Assembly: GCA_903884505.1 (NCBI GenBank)
Contig: CAISET010000001.1
Span: 1-64,000 of the forward strand
Origin: an uncultured Microcaldota archaeon
GTDB taxonomy: Archaea; Micrarchaeota; Micrarchaeia; Burarchaeales; Fermentimicrarchaeaceae
DNA length: 64,000 bases
Direction of reading: 5' to 3'
In this document: positions 33,686-42,680 of the stretch, one piece after another
How positions within the stretch are numbered: the stretch's first letter is position 1
How the letters are laid out: every line of letters begins with the position of its first letter
Translations under genes and position numbers: made by a program
The notes under the pieces: generated by a model
The model's input: only the letters and a program-made list of their open reading frames with translations
Database searches by the model: none
Told to the model about the DNA's origin: nothing

Positions 33686-34240
33686 ATGGCTGAGAACGCT
33701 GTGATGAAGGCAATCAGGGAGAGGAGGAGCATCAGGAAGTATGAGGAAAATCCGGTGCCAAAGGAAGCCATTGACGAGCTGCTTTCCGCAGCCACGATGT
33801 CGCCTTCCGCGATGAACAGGCAGCCCTGGGACTTCATAGTTGTTACGGACAGGAAGATGATTAAGGAGCTGAGCGACCGCGTGAAAAAGCAGATGAGGTT
33901 GGTTGGCTACGCGCAGAAATACGCGGAGAGATTTACGGGCGGAGAGGATTTGGTATTCTATTCCGCGCCCCTCCTCGTCCTGGTGACTGCGCCGAAGGAT
34001 TATGAGTGGGCAGGGCTGGATTGTGGGATTCTTGCGCAGACGATGTTTCTCGCGGCATATTCGCTCGGCTTGGGGAGCTGCTTCATAGGGTTTGCGAGGA
34101 TGCTGAACAAAGACGGGGAGGCGCTCGAAATGCTCGGGGTGCCGCCGGACAGGGAGATATGCGCGCCGCTGATATTCGGGTATCCGGCTGAAAAGAAGGA
34201 GGCTCCCGAGAGGAAGCCGAAAATCGCGAAGAGGGTCTGA
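33686..34240 (+). CDS. Nitroreductase-family flavoprotein
   Basis: The 184-aa protein shows RERRSIRKYEENPVP and MSPSAMNRQPWDF, the FMN-binding start of the nitroreductase family, and GLGSCFIGFARM near the C-terminus. It would bind FMN as a homodimer and reduce quinones, nitro groups or other acceptors with NAD(P)H. The ATG at 33686 follows AAGGGGTGAG; the track starts 9 bases earlier with GTG. It is the last gene of the operon. Confidence 0.92.
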   Translation: MAENAVMKAIRERRSIRKYEENPVPKEAIDELLSAATMSPSAMNRQPWDFIVVTDRKMIKELSDRVKKQMRLVGYAQKYAERFTGGEDLVFYSAPLLVLVTAPKDYEWAGLDCGILAQTMFLAAYSLGLGSCFIGFARMLNKDGEALEMLGVPPDREICAPLIFGYPAEKKEAPERKPKIAKRV

Positions 34241-34250
34241 CGGAGCAACC

Positions 34251-34258
34251 TTTAAAAA
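34251..34258 (+). promoter_or_regulatory. TATA box of the EF-1A gene
   Basis: CCTTTAAAAATC lies about 97 bases before the ATG, implying a leader of roughly 70 nt. The leader contains a 5-bp hairpin (TCGTC-TTTTC-GACGA) and a strong GGAGGT ribosome site. Confidence 0.6.
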
Positions 34259-34348
34259 TCAGGATATCCTAAACACTACGCTTTCAGTCGTCTTTTCGAC
34301 GATGCGTGAAGCTTGTTACTGTAATCATCGTATATGGAGGTATTGGAT

Positions 34349-35626
34349 ATGGCCGAAAAACCGCACCTGAACCTGGTCTTCATAGGGCATGTTGACCACG
34401 GCAAGTCGACTAGCGTAGGCAGGATTCTGTATGATACTGGCGCTCTTTCCGAACAGGATTTGAGGAGGCTGAAGGAGGAGGCAGAGAAGGTCGGAAAACC
34501 CACCTTCGAGTTCGCGTTCGCGATGGACCAGCTCAAGGAGGAGAGGGAGCGCGGTGTGACCATCGACGTGGCGCACAGGGACTTCCAGACCCAGAAGTAC
34601 TACTTCACAATAATTGACGCGCCGGGGCACAGGGACTTCATCAAGAACATGATTACCGGTGCGAGCCAGGCGGATGCCGCAGTGCTGGTATGCTCCGTGA
34701 AGGAAGGGGTGCAGCCGCAGACCAAAGAGCACGCGTTCCTGGCAAAGGTGCTGGGAATCAACCAGCTCATCGTGGGAATGAACAAGATGGATGCTGTGAA
34801 CTACGACCGCGTGAAATACGAGGACGTGAAGGCGCAGCTGTCCGCGATGCTGAAGAACATCGGCTACAAGGTCGAGAACATACCATTCGTACCTTATTCG
34901 GCTTATGGTGGTGAAAACGTCGCGAAGAAGGGCGGTACCAAGATGCCGTGGTACACGGGCCCGACGCTGGTTGAAACGTTCGACTCGCTCACCGTTCCGC
35001 CGAAGCCTACGGACAAGCCGCTCAGGCTGCCAATCCAGGACGTCTTCACCATTACCGGGCACGGGACAGTGCCGGTCGGAAGGGTCGAGACTGGGATAAT
35101 GAAGGTCGGCGACACCGTCGTCTTCATGCCATCGGGCGCGAAGGGAGAGGTCAAGAGGATTGAGATGCACCACCAGGAACTTCAGCAGGCGCAGCCCGGG
35201 GACAACGTCGGCTTCAACGTGAAGGGCGTTGAGAAGAAGGACGTGAGGAGGGGAGAGGTCGTTGGGCCTTCCTCGAACCCGCCGACAGTCGCGGCCGAAT
35301 TCACCGCGCAGATTGTCGTGCTGGAGCACCCGACGGCAATCGGGAAGGGCTACACGCCTGTCTTCCACATACACACCTCGCAGGTTGCCTGCACAATCAC
35401 GGAAATCCTCGAGAAGAAGGACCCGAAGACCGGGCAGACCGCACAGAAGAACCCTGACTTCATAAAGACGGGCGACGTGGCGATTGTCAAAGTCAAGCCA
35501 TTGAGACCTACGGTCGTGGAGAAGTTCGCAGCCTTCCCGCAGCTCGGGAGGTTCGCAATCCGCGACATGGGCCAGACGGTCGCTGCCGGCGTCGTGCTGG
35601 AAATTACCCCGAGGGCGGTCGCGTAA
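34349..35626 (+). CDS. tuf: Translation elongation factor 1 alpha
   Basis: aEF1A brings aminoacyl-tRNA to the ribosome using GTP. G1 [10 protein letters not shown]3 DAPGHRDF and G4 NKMD are intact in the first 160 residues; domains 2 and 3 follow to residue 425. The start is ATG 34349, seven bases after GGAGGT; the track's 34334 start includes the ribosome site. uS10 lies directly downstream, the order common in archaea. Confidence 0.97.
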   Translation: MAEKPHLNLVFIGHVDHGKSTSVGRILYDTGALSEQDLRRLKEEAEKVGKPTFEFAFAMDQLKEERERGVTIDVAHRDFQTQKYYFTIIDAPGHRDFIKNMITGASQADAAVLVCSVKEGVQPQTKEHAFLAKVLGINQLIVGMNKMDAVNYDRVKYEDVKAQLSAMLKNIGYKVENIPFVPYSAYGGENVAKKGGTKMPWYTGPTLVETFDSLTVPPKPTDKPLRLPIQDVFTITGHGTVPVGRVETGIMKVGDTVVFMPSGAKGEVKRIEMHHQELQQAQPGDNVGFNVKGVEKKDVRRGEVVGPSSNPPTVAAEFTAQIVVLEHPTAIGKGYTPVFHIHTSQVACTITEILEKKDPKTGQTAQKNPDFIKTGDVAIVKVKPLRPTVVEKFAAFPQLGRFAIRDMGQTVAAGVVLEITPRAVA

Positions 35627-35662
35627 GGCTCCCTTCTTCATTTATTTTTAAATTTGATGTTT

Positions 35663-35968
35663 ATGGGCAAGGCAAGGATAAAGCTCGTGGGGAAAAACCC
35701 ACGTGAACTGGACTCGGTGTGCAAACAGATAGTGGAGATTGCGAAGGCGACCGGCGTGGAATTGCGCGGGCCCGTCCCGCTTCCGACCAAAAGGCTGAAG
35801 ATATCGACCAGAAGGACGCCCTGCGGCGACGGCTCGGACACGTATGCGCACTATGAAATGAGGATAAGGAAGCGCATCATCGAGGTCGCCGGGGATGAAC
35901 GCACCCTCAGGCAGATCATGCGCGTTAAGGTCCCGGACACTGTGCACATCGAGATTTCCCTCGAGTAA
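35663..35968 (+). CDS. rps10: Small ribosomal subunit protein uS10
   Basis: The product (101 aa from ATG 35663) has GPVPLPTKR and KISTRRTPCGDGSDTYAHYEMR, hallmarks of archaeal S10. It is the usual partner gene of EF-1A. Alternative in-frame starts at 35654 (TTG) and 35657 (ATG) cannot be excluded. A T-rich stretch just before it could be a promoter element or the end of the EF-1A message. Confidence 0.96.
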   Translation: MGKARIKLVGKNPRELDSVCKQIVEIAKATGVELRGPVPLPTKRLKISTRRTPCGDGSDTYAHYEMRIRKRIIEVAGDERTLRQIMRVKVPDTVHIEISLE

Positions 35969-36258
35969 GTTCGTGCGCGAGGACGGTTCGCGCATTTGAG
36001 ATGCGAGACTCGGATATTTCTCGGAAGCATCGAAACCGACGATGTGCGCCGTGAGCGAGCCGCCCTGCTGGCGAGCGAACGAGCGCATCGGGGGTTGCGA
36101 TTTGCAAAGTTTATAACACCGAGCGGAGCAGATATAGTGTATTGCACATTATGCCGGGGCCCGATTCGCCTTGCGAGGCGACGTGTCTTTCGCTTCGGCG
36201 AAAGAGCGCCCCTTCGCCCTTGGGCGAAGTGGGAAGGTCCCCGAGCTGTGATATTGGT
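35969..36258 (+). repeat. Repeat element and hairpin array between uS10 and tRNA-Ser
   Basis: Part one (about 36034-36096) has ends AACCGACGATGTGCGCCG and GAGCGCATCGGGGGTT and an inner GAGCGAGCCGCCCTGCTGGCGAGCGA, closely related to the element in lipA and to 49289-49332. Part two (36166-36229) holds three perfect hairpins: TCGCCT-TGCG-AGGCGA, CTTTCGC-TTCG-GCGAAAG and CTTCGCC-CTTG-GGCGAAG. A GTTTATAAC box lies between the parts. Confidence 0.75.
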
Positions 36259-36421
36259 GCCGGGGTGGCAGAGCCAGGTATTGCGCCAGACTTGAGGGGC
36301 CCTTTTCCGATGCGTCGTCGCTGACGCTCCTCGCAGAGCGTAAAAGCGCCCGCGGAAAATAAGGGCTTGCGAAATCTGGTTGCCCGCAAGGGCAGTATGG
36401 GTTCAAATCCCATCCCCGGCG
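36259..36421 (+). tRNA. tRNA-Ser(TGA) with position-37 intron
   Basis: Acceptor GCCGGGG pairs with CCCCGGC (36414-36420), discriminator G. Anticodon stem CCAGA (286-290) pairs with TCTGG (375-379); anticodon TGA is 36293-36295. The intron (about 36297-36373) contains CCCTTTTCC...AAAAGCG-CCCG-CGGAAAA...GGG. The long variable arm GCCC-GCAA-GGGC and regular T arm ATGGG-TTCAAAT-CCCAT confirm a class II serine tRNA. There is no T-loop insertion. The downstream gene starts 5 bases after the tRNA. Confidence 0.92.
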
Positions 36422-36425
36422 CTCC

Positions 36426-37292
36426 ATGCGAATCGCTTATTCCGAGAAATTCCTTGAGCACGAGAACCCGCCGGAAGTGAGCGGAAGGCTGAAGGCGATA
36501 GTGGAGCATATCGAGGGAAGCAAACTTCCCGTAGAATTTGAGGCGCCGAAGAAGATTGATGGGGAGGAGCTGCTGCTTGTTCATACGAAGAGGCTTGTTG
36601 AGGAGCTGAAGAGGAGGAGCGAAACGGAAGACAGCCTGCCGGAGAACCCCTTCACGAAAAAGACGTTTGAGATTGCGAAATTGGCGTGCGGGGGCGCGCT
36701 GAGGGCTGCGGAGATTGCGGATGAGGATGGGTTTTCGTTTGCGCTTGTTCGGCCGCCGGGCCATCACGCGGGGAGAGACTTTTACCACGGGTTCTGCTAC
36801 ATGAATAATATCGCTGTCGCAGTGAGGGGGAACTGGAGTAGGAAGAAGACTTTGATTGTAGACTTTGACGTTCACGCGGGCAATGGCACTATTGATATTT
36901 TCGAAGGTGATGATTCGGTCTTTTACCTCTCCTTGCACCAAACCGTCAGGGCGCTTTTCCCCTATGATTTGAGGTGGGAGGGGAGGAGGGCGAACATCAA
37001 CAGCGTGGGGCTGGCGCCGGGGGCGGATGATGCGGAGTATCTGCGGATTTTCAGGAAAGCGCTCGGGGAGGCGGTTTCATCCTTCAAGCCCGAACGCGTG
37101 GCGGTGAGCGCGGGTTTCGACGCCTATTGCGAGGACGGGATTGCGTCGCTGAAGCTGGATACCGAAACCTATAACGCGATTGGGAAGGAGATAGCGAAAC
37201 TCGGGCTTCAAACTTTTGCAGTTCTAGAAGGCGGCTACTACCTTCCGGACTTAGGGAAGAATGTTTGGAGCTTCATTTCCGCTTTCAGATGA
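36426..37292 (+). CDS. Histone deacetylase / acetylpolyamine amidohydrolase family
   Basis: The 288-aa protein has the zinc hydrolase signatures ALVRPPGHHAG, GFCYMNNIA, VDFDVHAGNGT and SAGFDAY, giving the Asp-His-Asp zinc site and the His-His dyad of the arginase-fold deacetylase family. Archaeal members may deacetylate proteins such as Alba, or polyamines; the substrate is not predictable. It begins only 5 bases after tRNA-Ser and is probably transcribed with it or from a promoter upstream of it. Confidence 0.92.
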   Translation: MRIAYSEKFLEHENPPEVSGRLKAIVEHIEGSKLPVEFEAPKKIDGEELLLVHTKRLVEELKRRSETEDSLPENPFTKKTFEIAKLACGGALRAAEIADEDGFSFALVRPPGHHAGRDFYHGFCYMNNIAVAVRGNWSRKKTLIVDFDVHAGNGTIDIFEGDDSVFYLSLHQTVRALFPYDLRWEGRRANINSVGLAPGADDAEYLRIFRKALGEAVSSFKPERVAVSAGFDAYCEDGIASLKLDTETYNAIGKEIAKLGLQTFAVLEGGYYLPDLGKNVWSFISAFR

Positions 37293-37316
37293 GCGAATGC
37301 TCGGGGCCTTTTGCGC

Positions 37317-37769
37317 CTACTTCGAGTCGCCCACCTGCTCCAGCAGGGCCCGGTACTCGTCCGCCTGCTCGGTCGAGGATATGGTGTGCGTGAAGAACCT
37401 GCCGCCTTTAATCACCGTCTCGCCACCTATCCGCACGGCGCCGTATAGCTGCGCGTCGGAAACCGTGGCATTGTCATAGGCCTGTGCGTAGCCGTAAATG
37501 ACCGTGTTGCCTTCTATGCGCGCCATATCCCTGACTTGGGCCTTCTCCAGCACCATGGCGTTTTTACCGACATGCGCCGTCTTGTCTACTTTTGCGGTCA
37601 GTTCCACGAAACCGCCGCCATTCTCGTGGATATAACCCCTGATTTCGCGTTCCCTGTCTGCGACGCGGACCGTCCTGGTGACCACTTTGACGCTCCTGCC
37701 GTCGGGAAGCGTGGCAGTTTCAACCTTCCCCTTCGGTATTGTGAATCCCGTGTGCAACGAATCAACCAC
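37317..37769 (-). CDS. Protein with hexapeptide-like (left-handed beta-helix) repeats
   Basis: After an N-terminal DGRSVKVVTRTVRVAD region, residues 55-130 repeat a pattern of Val/Ala at six-residue steps (AKVDKTAHVGKNAMVLEKAQVRDMARIEGN), as in left-handed beta-helices of trimeric acyltransferase-like proteins. It lacks clear transferase motifs and may be structural. The start is uncertain among GTG 37769 and TTG codons just downstream. Confidence 0.65.
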   Translation of the reverse strand: MVDSLHTGFTIPKGKVETATLPDGRSVKVVTRTVRVADREREIRGYIHENGGGFVELTAKVDKTAHVGKNAMVLEKAQVRDMARIEGNTVIYGYAQAYDNATVSDAQLYGAVRIGGETVIKGGRFFTHTISSTEQADEYRALLEQVGDSK

Positions 37770-37798
37770 CTAAGACTTCGCATAAATGGAATATAAGG

Positions 37799-38256
37799 AA
37801 GCGGGATGCCTGGGGCTTTGCTACTAAAGTGCGGTTTTTGGGCGACTTTAGGGGCAAATAGCTGATTTTAGGAGCAGAATCATACGCTCTTCGTTGCTCA
37901 TGGTTTTACCTTTTTCTTTTTGTATAAATATGCTAATGCACTTGTCACCCAAGAAATTATCAATCCAACCGCAACTCCCTTAAAGTATATGTTGCTTGTA
38001 AAATATGACAACGAAAGGAATATCACACTCAGAACTAACTCGAATAATATGAGCGTCGTATCCAACCGTCCCCGAAGTTTTTCCAATATGCTTTTTTTCT
38101 CCATGCTTTTCACCTTTTTATCATAATGTTCTGCCACTGCTTAAATACTGCGTCCTTTCGGGCGGGGTTCTTTATTATGGTATTTTTCAGCAGGCTTTGC
38201 TACCAAACAAGGTGATTTAATGGACTTTAGGAGCAAAGCCGGATGCCTGGCGCTTT
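37799..38256. mobile_element. AT-rich island bounded by 21-bp direct repeats
   Basis: AAGCGGGATGCCTGGGGCTTT (37799-37819) and its near copy at 38236-38256 differ at 2 of 21 positions. Next to each end lies an inverted-repeat module of the form TTTGCTACYAAA-N-GACTTTAGGRGCAAA (about 37817-37858 and 38195-38237). The island has lower GC than its surroundings and contains one small membrane-protein gene. This looks like a small integrated or transposed unit, but no transposase is present. Confidence 0.5.
37898..38104 (-). CDS. Small two-helix membrane protein in an AT-rich island
   Basis: The start is ATG 38104 (MEKKSILEKLRGRL), preceded by AAAGGTGAAAAGC; the track frame is 11 residues longer. 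Two hydrophobic segments (about residues 15-33 and 38-58) and a Lys-rich C-terminus (YLYKKKKVKP) give a 68-aa protein. A TATTTAAG box lies about 35 bases upstream. Codon and base composition are much more AT-rich than neighbours, in line with foreign origin. Confidence 0.7.
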   Translation of the reverse strand: MEKKSILEKLRGRLDTTLILFELVLSVIFLSLSYFTSNIYFKGVAVGLIISWVTSALAYLYKKKKVKP

Positions 38257-38287
38257 CTTTTTAATCCCTCTACGCTAAATCTCCACT

Positions 38288-41101
38288 ATGAATTTCCAGG
38301 AGATTGGGGAAAAGTGGCAGAAGAGATGGGCCGAGGAGAAGGCCTTCGAGCCGGAGCCTGAGGAGGGGAAGAGGAAATTCTTCCTCACCGCCGCATTTCC
38401 CTACCCGAACTCGCCGCAGCACATAGGCCATGCGAGGACCTACACGACTACCGATGTTTATGCGCGCTACATGAGGATGAGGGGGACGAATGTGCTCTTC
38501 CCCATGGGGTTCCACGTGACTGGGACGCCCGTGCTCGCGATGGCGAAGAGGGTTGCTGCGAAGGACCCCGAGATTCTGGAGATTTTCGAGAAGATATACC
38601 GTGTTCCTGCTGATGTTATTCCCACGCTGGATGAGCCGAAGCGGCTCGTGGACTATTTCTCCAGGGAGATTGAGATGGGAATGCGGGAGATGGGATTCTC
38701 AATCGACTGGAGGAGGAAGTTCTACACCTATGACAAGGCGTTCAATGCGTTCATCAGGTGGCAGTTCGAGAAATTGAAGGGAAAAGGGTATCTGGTGAAG
38801 GGAAACCACCCCGTCCCCTGGTGCCCGAATGAGGACAACGCGGTGGGCGCGCATGACACGAAAGGCGACGTGGACCCGAATATCGACCAGATGACGGCAA
38901 TCAAGTTTGAGCTGAAGGATGAGCCCGGGAATTACCTGCTGTGTGCGACCTTCAGGCCCGAGACGATTTACGGCGTGACGAACGCCTGGATTAACCCGCA
39001 GATAAAATATTCGCTCGTTGAGATTGGCGGGAGCAAGTACTGGGTTTCGAGCGCGGTCGCGAAAAGTTTGCCGCTGCAGATTCCCTCGATGAGGAAGATC
39101 GGGGAGAGGAATGGGAGCGAGTTCGAGGGGAAGAAGGTCCTGAACCCGGTGACAGGGGATGAACTGCCGATATTCCCCGCATCTTTCGTCCAGCCGGAGG
39201 TGGGGACCGGCGTTGTGATGAGCGTCCCTGCGCATGCGCCTTACGATTACCTTGCACTGATGGATTTGAAGGGAACGAAGTGGGAGCCCATGATTCCTGA
39301 GCCGAAGCAGGTGCTGGAGCTGGAAGGGTTCGGCGAGTTCCCGGCGAAAGAAATCGTCGAGCGGATGGGCGTGAAGAACCAGAACGACCCGAAGGCGGAA
39401 GCTGCGACGGAGGAAATCTATTCGAAGGAGGCGCACACCGGGAAGATGGTGATTGAGAAGTATGCGGGAATGCGGGGAGTGGATGCGAAGGAGAGGATTA
39501 AGGAAGAGATGGTTTCCGCGAAGAAGGCGCTCATGCTCCACGACGTGATTAATGGGCCCGTCTGGTGCAGGTGCGGGGCGAGAATCTGCGTGAAAATCGT
39601 CGCTGACCAGTGGTTCATAGACTACGGGAACAAGGAGTGGAAGGATGATGTGAAGGAGGCTTTCTCCAGGATGAATCTGATTCCGGAGAAGACGCGGCCC
39701 GAATACGAGTATACGATTGGCTGGCTGAAGGAGAAGGCGTGCGTCCGCGCGCAGGGGCTCGGGACGACGTTCCCGTATGATGAGACGAAGATGATTGAGT
39801 CGCTTTCTGACTCGACAATCTACATGGCATTCTATACGGTTGCGGATTTGATTGGGGGGATGGACCCGGAGAGGCTGAATTCGCAGTTCTTCGACTTCGT
39901 GTTCCTCGGGAAAGGGGATGCGGGCGCGGTTGCCGAAGAGGCCGGGATAAGCGAGAAGGAGTTGCGCGCGATGAGGGCGTCGTTCCTCTACTGGTATCCG
40001 CTGGATTCGAGGCATTCCGCTGGCGATTTGATACACAACCACCTGACGTTCTTCGTTTTCAACCACGTCGCTATTTTCCCGAAGGAGCACTGGCCCAGGC
40101 AGATTGCCACCAATGGATTTGTGCTGATGGAAGGGAGCAAGATGAGCAAGTCCCTTGGGAACATCATGCCGCTGAGGGAGGCCATCAGGAAGTACGGGGC
40201 GGATATCGTCAGGTTTTCCGTTGTGACGGGCGCTGAGCTGGACGCGGATTCGGACTTCAACGAGGCGATGACCGAAGGGGTTGTCGCAAGAATGAAGTGG
40301 ATGGCCGGCCTTGTTGAGGAATATTCTGCGAAGGAAGGAAGTGAGGGCAAGGCTAAAGCGATAGATTTGTGGCTGCTTTCGAAACTGCATCGGAAGATGA
40401 AGATTGCGACGAAAGCTTTCGAGAAATTGGCGCTCAGGGAGATTTCGCAGGAGGTATTCTACAGCTCGGTGAATGATTTGCGCTGGTATTTCAAGAGAAC
40501 CGGGAGCAACGCGAAGATTATGCGCGACTTCCTCCGCAACTGGGTGCTGATGATGGCGCCCTTCACCCCGCACACCTGCGAGGAGCTGTGGGTGAAGCTG
40601 GGCGGAGAAGGGCTCGTTTCGCAGGCGAAGTGGCCTGAGTTCGATGAGGGGAAAATTAGCGAGAGCGCGGAGCTTGCTGAAGAAGTGGTCGGGAAGACCA
40701 GGGATGATGTTGAGAATATCCTGAAGCTAATCGGGAAGAAGCCGGCGAAGCTCTGCCTCTACGCAGCCGAGGGGTGGAAGAGGAAGCTTTACTCCATTGC
40801 GCGCGAGGAGAAGAGATTCGATTTGGCGATGAAGAAGGCGATGGCGGATTCGGAGCTGAAAGCCAGGGCCAAGGACGTTGGAAGGGTGCTGCAGCAGCTC
40901 ATGAAGGATGTGGGGACGCTCAGGCGCCTGATGCTCACCGAGGAGCAGGAGCTTTCAGCGCTGAGGGATGCGAAGGAGTTCTTCGCGCAGGAGTTTTCCT
41001 GCGAAGTAGAAGTGATGATGGAAGGGGAAGCCGTGGGGGATGCGCAGAAGAAGAAAGCCGCTAATGCTTCTCCGATGAAGCCGAGTATTTTTATAGAATA
41101 G
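38288..41101 (+). CDS. leuS: Leucyl-tRNA synthetase
   Basis: The 937-aa protein is the archaeal/eukaryotic-type LeuRS. HIGH is present as PQHIGHARTY, KMSKS as EGSKMSKSLGN, and the CP1 editing domain lies between them (VPAHAPYDYLALMDL with the conserved editing Asp region). It starts leaderless-like from ATG 38288 with TTTTTAAT about 26 bases upstream. It charges tRNA-Leu, two of which are encoded, heavily interrupted, in this window. Its 3' end overlaps a convergent gene by 11 bases. Confidence 0.97.
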   Translation: MNFQEIGEKWQKRWAEEKAFEPEPEEGKRKFFLTAAFPYPNSPQHIGHARTYTTTDVYARYMRMRGTNVLFPMGFHVTGTPVLAMAKRVAAKDPEILEIFEKIYRVPADVIPTLDEPKRLVDYFSREIEMGMREMGFSIDWRRKFYTYDKAFNAFIRWQFEKLKGKGYLVKGNHPVPWCPNEDNAVGAHDTKGDVDPNIDQMTAIKFELKDEPGNYLLCATFRPETIYGVTNAWINPQIKYSLVEIGGSKYWVSSAVAKSLPLQIPSMRKIGERNGSEFEGKKVLNPVTGDELPIFPASFVQPEVGTGVVMSVPAHAPYDYLALMDLKGTKWEPMIPEPKQVLELEGFGEFPAKEIVERMGVKNQNDPKAEAATEEIYSKEAHTGKMVIEKYAGMRGVDAKERIKEEMVSAKKALMLHDVINGPVWCRCGARICVKIVADQWFIDYGNKEWKDDVKEAFSRMNLIPEKTRPEYEYTIGWLKEKACVRAQGLGTTFPYDETKMIESLSDSTIYMAFYTVADLIGGMDPERLNSQFFDFVFLGKGDAGAVAEEAGISEKELRAMRASFLYWYPLDSRHSAGDLIHNHLTFFVFNHVAIFPKEHWPRQIATNGFVLMEGSKMSKSLGNIMPLREAIRKYGADIVRFSVVTGAELDADSDFNEAMTEGVVARMKWMAGLVEEYSAKEGSEGKAKAIDLWLLSKLHRKMKIATKAFEKLALREISQEVFYSSVNDLRWYFKRTGSNAKIMRDFLRNWVLMMAPFTPHTCEELWVKLGGEGLVSQAKWPEFDEGKISESAELAEEVVGKTRDDVENILKLIGKKPAKLCLYAAEGWKRKLYSIAREEKRFDLAMKKAMADSELKARAKDVGRVLQQLMKDVGTLRRLMLTEEQELSALRDAKEFFAQEFSCEVEVMMEGEAVGDAQKKKAANASPMKPSIFIE

Positions 41102-41450
41102 TCGGGGGCATCTCGTTCTTCGGGATTACTTCCGGCATCTCGTCGTATCTCTTTCTCGCGGTCCGCAGTATGTCAGTGAGCCATGCGAGGACGTCGGCCT
41201 TGGTTTCGAGCTGGTAGGTCTTGCGCTTCTCGGAGAACAGGACGAGGGAGTAGCCGTCGGCGAGCTTCTTCTCGCAGCGGATTAGCAAATCGCCGCCCTC
41301 AAGGCATTCGGTGCGGACCGAAACCGAGGGGTCGTCAAGCTCGAGCTTTATGTATTCGGAGAGGAAATGGCCGACCGTGCGCACGCGGACCCTAACGTCG
41401 CCGCTTTCTAGGAGCGGGTGCTCTAACTGGGCCCCACTTTGCATTTCCAT
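41091..41450 (-). CDS. Unknown soluble protein, 119 aa
   Basis: The protein is mixed alpha/beta with conserved-looking ELDDPSVSVRTECLEGGDLLIRCEKKLADG and a C-terminal helix DVLAWLTDILRTARKRYDEMP. No membrane segments or motifs I can name. Start is ATG 41450 or the next ATG two codons on. It is divergent from trm5 and overlaps the end of leuS. Confidence 0.65.
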   Translation of the reverse strand: MEMQSGAQLEHPLLESGDVRVRVRTVGHFLSEYIKLELDDPSVSVRTECLEGGDLLIRCEKKLADGYSLVLFSEKRKTYQLETKADVLAWLTDILRTARKRYDEMPEVIPKNEMPPTIL

Positions 41451-41503
41451 TCCGGTCGCCTGACGGTATTTTTAATTGCTCCTTGATAAATCTTTCGGGG
41501 AAC

Positions 41504-42526
41504 ATGGCAAAGTGCGTGAAAGTCGAGAAGAAAAATGGCGAGGCGACGCGGCAGAAGCTTATAGCTGCGGGAGCCTTCGACCCCTCCTTTGTGCCTGAAG
41601 CCGACGAGAAATTTGTCTACTTTGCGGTGAAGAAGCCTGTGAAGGGGATGAAGATTGTTGAGAGGAGATTGAGGAGCAGGGAGAGGAAGTTCAGGTCAAT
41701 CCAGGAGGCGCTGCGCGGGAAGCTGAGCGAGAAGGAATTGGAGGAAGTTGTGAGGAGCTTCGATGTGGTTGGCGACGTTGCGATTGTTGAGATTCCCCTG
41801 GGGCTTCAGGCGAAGGAGAAGCTCATCGCCGAGGCCGTGATGGAGGTCCACAGGAACGTTAAGGCGGTCGCGAGGAAGATGGGCCCGATGGAAGGCGAGT
41901 TCCGCGTGAGGAAGCTGAAGGTCATTGCAGGGGAGAAAAGGACCGAGACGCTTTACCGGGAGCACGGGGCGATGATGAGGATTGATTTGGCAAAGGCCTA
42001 CTTCTCGCCAAGGCTTGCGTTCGAAAGGAAAAGGATTGCTGAGCAGGTGGGGAAAGGGGAGAGGATTCTGGCCATGTTCGCGGGCGTGGGGCCTTTCCCG
42101 CTCGTGATTGCGAGAAAGCAGCCGAACGTCGAAATTGCCGCGGTGGAGCTGAACCCGGATGCCGTTAGATTGATGAAGGAGAACGTGAAGCTGAACCATG
42201 CTGAGGGGAGCATCAAGGCGATTCTGGGAGACGTGCACGAGGTTGTTCCGATGAAATTCAGGGGATGGGCGGACCGAATCCTCATGCCGCTGCCGAAAGG
42301 GGCGCACGAATTCCTCGGCGACGCTTTCCTTGCCGCGAGGAAGGGGTGCGTGGTGCATTTCTACCATTTCGGGCCAGTGGGGAAGGCGGCTGCTGAGGCG
42401 AAGGGCATGGTGAGAAAGGCTGCGAGGAAGGCGGGAAGGAAAGTCTCGTTCTTGGAAGAAAGAGTGGTTAGGCCTTATTCGCCGCAGGCTGAGCAGGTAG
42501 TGGTGGACTTCAGGGTCCTAGATTGA
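41504..42526 (+). CDS. trm5: tRNA (guanine-37-N1)-methyltransferase
   Basis: Trm5 methylates G37 next to the anticodon of tRNAs such as Leu and Pro, preventing frameshifts. The N-terminal D1/D2 domains (about residues 1-150) precede the SAM-binding fold with ILAMFAGVGPFPLVIA and IAAVELNPDAVRLMKENVKLN, then RILMPLPKGAHEF, the NPPY-like motif in Trm5 form. The start is ATG 41504. The position-37 introns in this window end next to the base this enzyme modifies. Confidence 0.93.
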   Translation: MAKCVKVEKKNGEATRQKLIAAGAFDPSFVPEADEKFVYFAVKKPVKGMKIVERRLRSRERKFRSIQEALRGKLSEKELEEVVRSFDVVGDVAIVEIPLGLQAKEKLIAEAVMEVHRNVKAVARKMGPMEGEFRVRKLKVIAGEKRTETLYREHGAMMRIDLAKAYFSPRLAFERKRIAEQVGKGERILAMFAGVGPFPLVIARKQPNVEIAAVELNPDAVRLMKENVKLNHAEGSIKAILGDVHEVVPMKFRGWADRILMPLPKGAHEFLGDAFLAARKGCVVHFYHFGPVGKAAAEAKGMVRKAARKAGRKVSFLEERVVRPYSPQAEQVVVDFRVLD

Positions 42527-42620
42527 AACGAGTATTCCGCCTACTACGATGAGGATTGCGCCGGCGGCCACGCGGAGCATCTGGGGCTGGGACGGGAGCT
42601 CGTGCAGAAGGAAGGTTAAG
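42518..42620 (-). pseudogene. Possible C-terminal remnant of an EamA/DMT-type transporter
   Basis: Read on the minus strand, this stretch encodes FLLHELPSQPQMLRVAAGAI then LIVVGGILVSI and a stop, resembling the last helix of drug/metabolite transporter proteins. There is no upstream open frame or start. The match is short and by eye only. Confidence 0.3.
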
Positions 42621-42680
42621 GTAATAAACTGCCGCGCAGCAAGGCGTTAGGTGGATTTTGAGGCACGGTAGGTGTTTGAA

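Noticed and set aside
36426-37292. Acetoin-utilisation (AcuC) name for the HDAC-fold gene
   Set aside because: The fold is clear but no acetoin genes are near, so only the family name is used.
38699-40573. 624-aa minus-strand ORF opposite leuS
   Set aside because: It lies wholly inside the clear leuS gene, is Arg/His/Pro-rich as expected of an antisense shadow in GC-rich DNA, and has no recognisable domain.
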